From positions 1 through 35,472 of the forward strand of contig JAKLKU010000035.1 in assembly GCA_023150475.1 (NCBI GenBank): a DNA stretch of 35,472 nt. The letters are read 5' to 3'. The position numbers were made by a program, and so were the translations under genes. The notes under the pieces were generated by a model, which did not search any database, was not told where the DNA came from, and was given only the letters and a program-made list of their open reading frames with translations. How positions within the stretch are numbered: position 1 is the stretch's first letter; the number at the start of each line of letters is the position of its first letter. This DNA comes from Planctomycetota bacterium (lineage in GTDB: Bacteria; Planctomycetota; UBA1135; GCA-002686595). This document shows positions 33,010-35,472 of this stretch, one piece after another.

Positions 33010-33026
33010 CCGTGCTTCCAGCACGG
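33010..33026. repeat. Inverted repeat upstream of the secreted-protein gene
   Basis: CCGTGCT (33010-33016) and AGCACGG (33020-33026) with a TCC spacer, about 42 bp upstream of the start at 32968. Could be an operator near the promoter or a leader hairpin. Confidence 0.4.
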
Positions 33027-33086
33027 ATCCATCGCGGCGAGCGACGCAGAGTGCTTGCCCGCCCCACTGCTCTCGAGTTGCAGCGT

Positions 33087-33106
33087 GGCGCCAGAATCCT
33101 GGCGCC
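33087..33106 (-). terminator. Hairpin downstream of ychF
   Basis: GGCGCCAG (33087-33094) and CTGGCGCC (33099-33106) with a 4-nt loop, 62 nt after the ychF stop on the - strand. No T-run follows, so termination is suggested by position only. Confidence 0.4.
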
Positions 33107-33168
33107 GGCTCTGCCTCACGCCTTGCGCGACGCGGCCAGCGAAGCTGCGCCCCGCGGGGGGGCGGCCG

Positions 33169-34263
33169 TCACTTGCCGATCAGGAAGTGGGCGATGTCGC
33201 CTTCGCGCATCACGTAGTCGCGACCTTCCGAGCGCAGCTTGCCCGCTGCCTTGATCGCGTGCTCGTTCTTGTAGTGGACGAGGTCGTCGAGCGAGTAGAT
33301 CTCGGCGCGCACGAAGAACTTCTCGAAGTCCGAGTGGATCACGCCCGCCGCGACCGGCGCCGTGTCGCCCTTGTGGATCGTCCACGCGCGGATCTCCTTC
33401 GGGCCCGCCGTGAAGAACGTGGAGAGCCCGAGCAAGTGGAACGCTTGGTGGATCAAGCGGTCGAGGCCCGGTTCCTTCAAGCCGAGGTCGGCGAGGAACT
33501 GCGCGCGGTCGGCGGGCTCCATCGACGAGAGCTCGCCTTCGATGTCGCCGCACAACGCGACGACCTCCGCGCCGGTCGCGGCGGCGTGCTCGCGCACGAC
33601 GTCGACCAACGGTGACTTGCCGTCGAGGTCGTCGTCGCCGACGTTCGCCACGAAGAGCACCGGCTTCACCGTGATCAGGAAGAGCGGCGCGAGCGCGTCG
33701 TGTTCCGGCTTCGTCCAGTGGTGCGCGCGCAGCGACTCGCCGCGCTCCAACATGCCTTTCGCCTTCAGGAAGACGTCGTGCTGGAACAGCGCGTCCTTGT
33801 CGTGGCCCTTCGCCTTCTTCGCGACGCGGTCGAGCGCGCGTTCGACGGTGTCGAGGTCCGCGAGCGCGAGCTCGACTTCGATGATCTCCATGTCGCGCTT
33901 CGGATCGACCGAGCCCGAGACGTGGATGATGTCCTTCTTCTCGAAGCAACGCACGACGTGCAGGACCGCGTCGCACTCCTTGATGTTGCCGAGGAACTTG
34001 TTGCCAAGACCTTCGCCTTGCGACGCGCCTTTGACCAGGCCGGCGATGTCGACGACCTTGAGCGACGCCGGGATGATGCGTTCGGTCGGGATGAACTGCT
34101 CGATCACCTTGAGGCGCGGGTCGGGCACGTCGACGACGCCGACGTTCGGCTCGATCGTGCAGAACGGATAGTTCGCGCTCTGCGCGCCGGCGGCGGTGAT
34201 CGCGTTGAAGATGGTCGACTTGCCGACGTTCGGCAGTCCGACGATTCCTGCGGCGAGGCCCAT
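33169..34263 (-). CDS. ychF: YchF / OLA1-type P-loop ATPase
   Basis: 364 residues, the usual length, ATG at 34263. G1 is GLPNVGKST (about 9-17), G3 is DIAGLVKGASQGEGLGNKFL, and the G4 position reads VANVGDDD. It lacks the NKxD of GTPases, as expected for a family that prefers ATP. The helical insertion lies in the middle. The C-terminal TGS domain starts near STFFTAGPKEIRAWTIHKGD and ends with YVMREGDIAHFLIG. A ribosome-associated, redox-linked ATPase conserved in nearly all life. Third gene of coaD-ridA-ychF, 27 nt after ridA. Confidence 0.97.
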   Translation of the reverse strand: MGLAAGIVGLPNVGKSTIFNAITAAGAQSANYPFCTIEPNVGVVDVPDPRLKVIEQFIPTERIIPASLKVVDIAGLVKGASQGEGLGNKFLGNIKECDAVLHVVRCFEKKDIIHVSGSVDPKRDMEIIEVELALADLDTVERALDRVAKKAKGHDKDALFQHDVFLKAKGMLERGESLRAHHWTKPEHDALAPLFLITVKPVLFVANVGDDDLDGKSPLVDVVREHAAATGAEVVALCGDIEGELSSMEPADRAQFLADLGLKEPGLDRLIHQAFHLLGLSTFFTAGPKEIRAWTIHKGDTAPVAAGVIHSDFEKFFVRAEIYSLDDLVHYKNEHAIKAAGKLRSEGRDYVMREGDIAHFLIGK

Positions 34264-34290
34264 GGTGCGTTGGCGTCTTTGGCGGTGGGA

Positions 34291-34680
34291 CTAGAACGGC
34301 AGAGCGATGCAATCGATCTCGACGCGCGCGCCGCGCGGCAGGGCGGCGACGGCGACGGTCGAACGCGCCGGCGGCGCGTCGGCGGGGAAATAGCGGGCGT
34401 AGACCTCGTTCATCGCCGGGAAGTCGGCCATGTCGACCAGGTACACCGTGCACTTCACGGCGCGGTGCAATCCGGTGCCCGCCTTGGCGAGCACCGCGCG
34501 CAGGTTCTCGAGCACGCGCTCGGTCTGCGCGGCGACGTCGCCCTTCACGAGCTCGCCGGTCGCCGGATCGAGCGGGATCTGGCCGGAGCAGTGGACGAAG
34601 CCGCCGGCGACGATCGCCTGGCAGTACGGGCCGATCGCCTTGGGGGCATTCGCAGTCGCGATGGTCTCACGCGGGAGCAT
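34291..34680 (-). CDS. ridA: RidA-family imine/enamine deaminase
   Basis: 129 residues, ATG at 34680, 11 nt after the coaD stop. Shows the family signatures AIGPYCQAIVAGGFVHCSGQ, VLENLRAVLAKAG, VKCTVYLVDMADFPAMNEVY and PARSTVAVAALPRGARVEID, the last including the Arg and Glu that bind the imine. It hydrolyses reactive enamine/imine by-products of PLP enzymes to ketoacids, protecting them from damage. Acts in the cytoplasm as a trimer in known members. Full length and ordinary. Confidence 0.96.
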   Translation of the reverse strand: MLPRETIATANAPKAIGPYCQAIVAGGFVHCSGQIPLDPATGELVKGDVAAQTERVLENLRAVLAKAGTGLHRAVKCTVYLVDMADFPAMNEVYARYFPADAPPARSTVAVAALPRGARVEIDCIALPF

Positions 34681-34691
34681 GCGGGGGGCTT

Positions 34692-35192
34692 TCAGGTCTT
34701 GCGGCGGCGCAGCGCGCGCGCGACCGCCGGCGGGACGAAGGAATCGAGCTTGCCCCCCATCTCGGCGATCTGGCGCACCAGCGTGCTCGAGATGTGGGCG
34801 TGTTCGGGACTCGACGCAAGCAGCACGGTCTCGATCTCGGGCGCGAGAGCGCGGTTCGAGCGCGCCATCGCGAGCTCGTAGTCGACGTCGGCGGCGTTGC
34901 GGATGCCGCGCAGGATGAACTGCGCGCCGTGGGCGCGGCAGCCGTCGACGACCAGGCCCTCGAGCCGCACGACCGACACACGCTCGAGGTCCCCGAGCGA
35001 CTCGGCGAGCAGCCGCAAACGCTCCTCGGGCTCGAGCAGGCCGCGTTTCGTCGGGTGGATCGCGACGGCGACCGTCACGCGGCCGAACACGGCCGCCGCG
35101 CGGCGCACCAGGTCGACGTGACCGAGCGTCACGGGGTCGAACGTGCCCGGGAAGAGCGCGTGCCTCGTCCGAGTTCTCTGCTGCCTCCGCAT
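34692..35192 (-). CDS. coaD: Phosphopantetheine adenylyltransferase
   Basis: 166 residues from ATG 35192; the in-frame stretch up to 35288 is Arg/Pro-rich and overlaps the promoter, so it is rejected. Catalyses the fourth step of coenzyme A synthesis, joining 4'-phosphopantetheine and AMP. Motifs: FPGTFDPVTLGHVDLVRRA with the TLGH nucleotide-binding site, KRGLLEPEERLRLL, LRGIRNAADVDYELAMARSN and HISSTLVRQIAEMGG (ISSTxVR). First gene of a tight operon with ridA and ychF. No Shine-Dalgarno sequence is visible, and the -10 box lies 7 nt before the ATG, so the message may be leaderless. Confidence 0.97.
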   Translation of the reverse strand: MRRQQRTRTRHALFPGTFDPVTLGHVDLVRRAAAVFGRVTVAVAIHPTKRGLLEPEERLRLLAESLGDLERVSVVRLEGLVVDGCRAHGAQFILRGIRNAADVDYELAMARSNRALAPEIETVLLASSPEHAHISSTLVRQIAEMGGKLDSFVPPAVARALRRRKT

Positions 35193-35199
35193 CCCCGGG

Positions 35200-35227
35200 A
35201 TTGTACCGAGCGGCGGGGTCCGTTCAC
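35200..35227 (-). promoter_or_regulatory. Promoter candidate for coaD-ridA-ychF, GTGAAC-N16-TACAAT
   Basis: On the - strand TACAAT (35205-35200) matches TATAAT at 5 of 6 and is preceded by GG and followed by CCCGG, as at the other candidates. A weak -35, GTGAAC (3 of 6), is 16 bp upstream. Predicted start of transcription falls on or next to the ATG at 35192. Confidence 0.52.
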
Positions 35228-35300
35228 GCGCCTTGGAAGCGCCGAACGGCCAAGTCGACTGCAACCGCGGCGAGTCACGTCGGTCCAACCTGCGACCACG

Positions 35301-35472
35301 ATGCGCTCACCTGCTCCGTCGCCGTCGGTGCCGTCTCGTGCGGGGCCCGGCCCGCCGCGCCCGCTGTTCGCGCTGGCGCTCGCGCTGGCGGCGGGAGCGT
35401 GCGCCGGACTCGCCGGCGGACTCGCCGGCGGACTCGCCGCCGGACTCGGCGGCGGACTCGCCGCGGGGCGCG
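35301..35472 (+). CDS. Start of an exported, glycine/leucine repeat-rich protein, cut by the window end
   Basis: Open from ATG 35301 to the window edge (57 codons). A Pro/Ser-rich start of about 20 residues is followed by a hydrophobic segment (PLFALALALAAGACAG) that could be a signal or membrane helix; the Cys could be lipidated but the lipobox is weak. Next come Gly-Leu-Ala-Gly repeats made of five 12-nt units. Divergent from coaD with a 108-bp gap. No Shine-Dalgarno is visible and no family can be named. Coding status is plausible but unproven because so little is visible. Confidence 0.42.
   Translation, partial: MRSPAPSPSVPSRAGPGPPRPLFALALALAAGACAGLAGGLAGGLAAGLGGGLAAGR
35406..35465 (+). 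repeat. Five tandem 12-nt copies at the window end
   Basis: Units at 35406, 35418, 35430, 35442 and 35454 based on GGACTCGCCGGC; the first two are identical, the rest differ by 1-2 bases. In the frame from 35301 they encode Gly-Leu-Ala-Gly-type units. Confidence 0.92.

Noticed and set aside
35406..35465. CRISPR-like array from regularly spaced repeats
   Set aside because: Units are 12 nt, directly adjacent with no spacers, and keep a reading frame.
1..35472. Insertion sequences, integrases, tRNA or rRNA genes, toxin-antitoxin or defence genes
   Set aside because: No transposase DDE motifs, recombinase signatures, cloverleaf or rRNA-like stretches, or known defence domains were seen on either strand.

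Overview
This is a gene-dense, very GC-rich stretch (roughly 70% by eye, not computed) of a bacterial chromosome. Genes are packed with 1-8 nt overlaps, GTG starts are common, and exported proteins have lipoprotein-like or Sec signals, outer-membrane secretins and TPR proteins, so the host is almost certainly a diderm. The style (long low-complexity Ala/Gly/Pro linkers, secretin-TPR lipoproteins, a GldA/F/G-like ABC cluster) would suit a GC-rich planctomycete or a myxobacterium-like lineage. There is no rRNA or other phylogenetic marker, so this placement is only an inference.

Layout. (1) 3-854, + strand: 3' part of a family-4 Fe-S uracil-DNA glycosylase. (2) 855-10640, + strand: two paralogous secretin-like proteins (1605-4250 and 7946-10570), each behind a 350-500 nt leader with its own promoter candidate and each followed by a terminator or a new unit, with a 925-residue exported TPR protein between them. 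(3) 10805-11548, + strand: a HAD phosphatase whose stop codon interlocks tail to tail with the next operon. (4) 11545-18563, - strand: a complete peptide-type ABC importer, transcribed as binding lipoprotein, permease B, permease C, ATPase D, ATPase F. (5) 18773-30897, + strand, divergent from it: a second complete peptide-type importer in the same gene order. It runs without a gap into a GldA/GldF/GldG-like ABC module, a DUF4340-like protein and a GNAT acetyltransferase. Every junction in this 12-kb run is a 1-4 nt start/stop overlap. (6) 30980-35192, - strand: coaD-ridA-ychF, then a secreted Gly/Asn-rich protein and a YjbQ-family protein. (7) 35301 to the end, + strand: the start of a repeat-rich exported protein.

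How they may work together. The two divergent importers share a 209-bp control region and are probably duplicates that have diverged: one has a lipoprotein binding protein, the other a membrane-anchored one, and permease C of the first carries a large extra block. The Gld-like module probably forms its own ABC-2 type complex, with an unusual double-length GldG. The secretin-TPR-secretin block has no other type II, III or type IV pilus secretion genes beside it, so what it exports or assembles is unknown. The coaD-ridA-ychF block is housekeeping.

Most distinctive signals: a 41-bp tandem duplication at 29341-29422 that has created a 14-codon translationally coupled minigene between the GldG-like and DUF4340-like genes; the tandem GldG fusion; the secretin/TPR/secretin island; and a recurring GGTANNNT promoter-like motif, in two cases 6-8 nt before the start codon, which suggests leaderless transcripts. 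I saw no tRNA, rRNA, CRISPR array, insertion sequence or phage gene.
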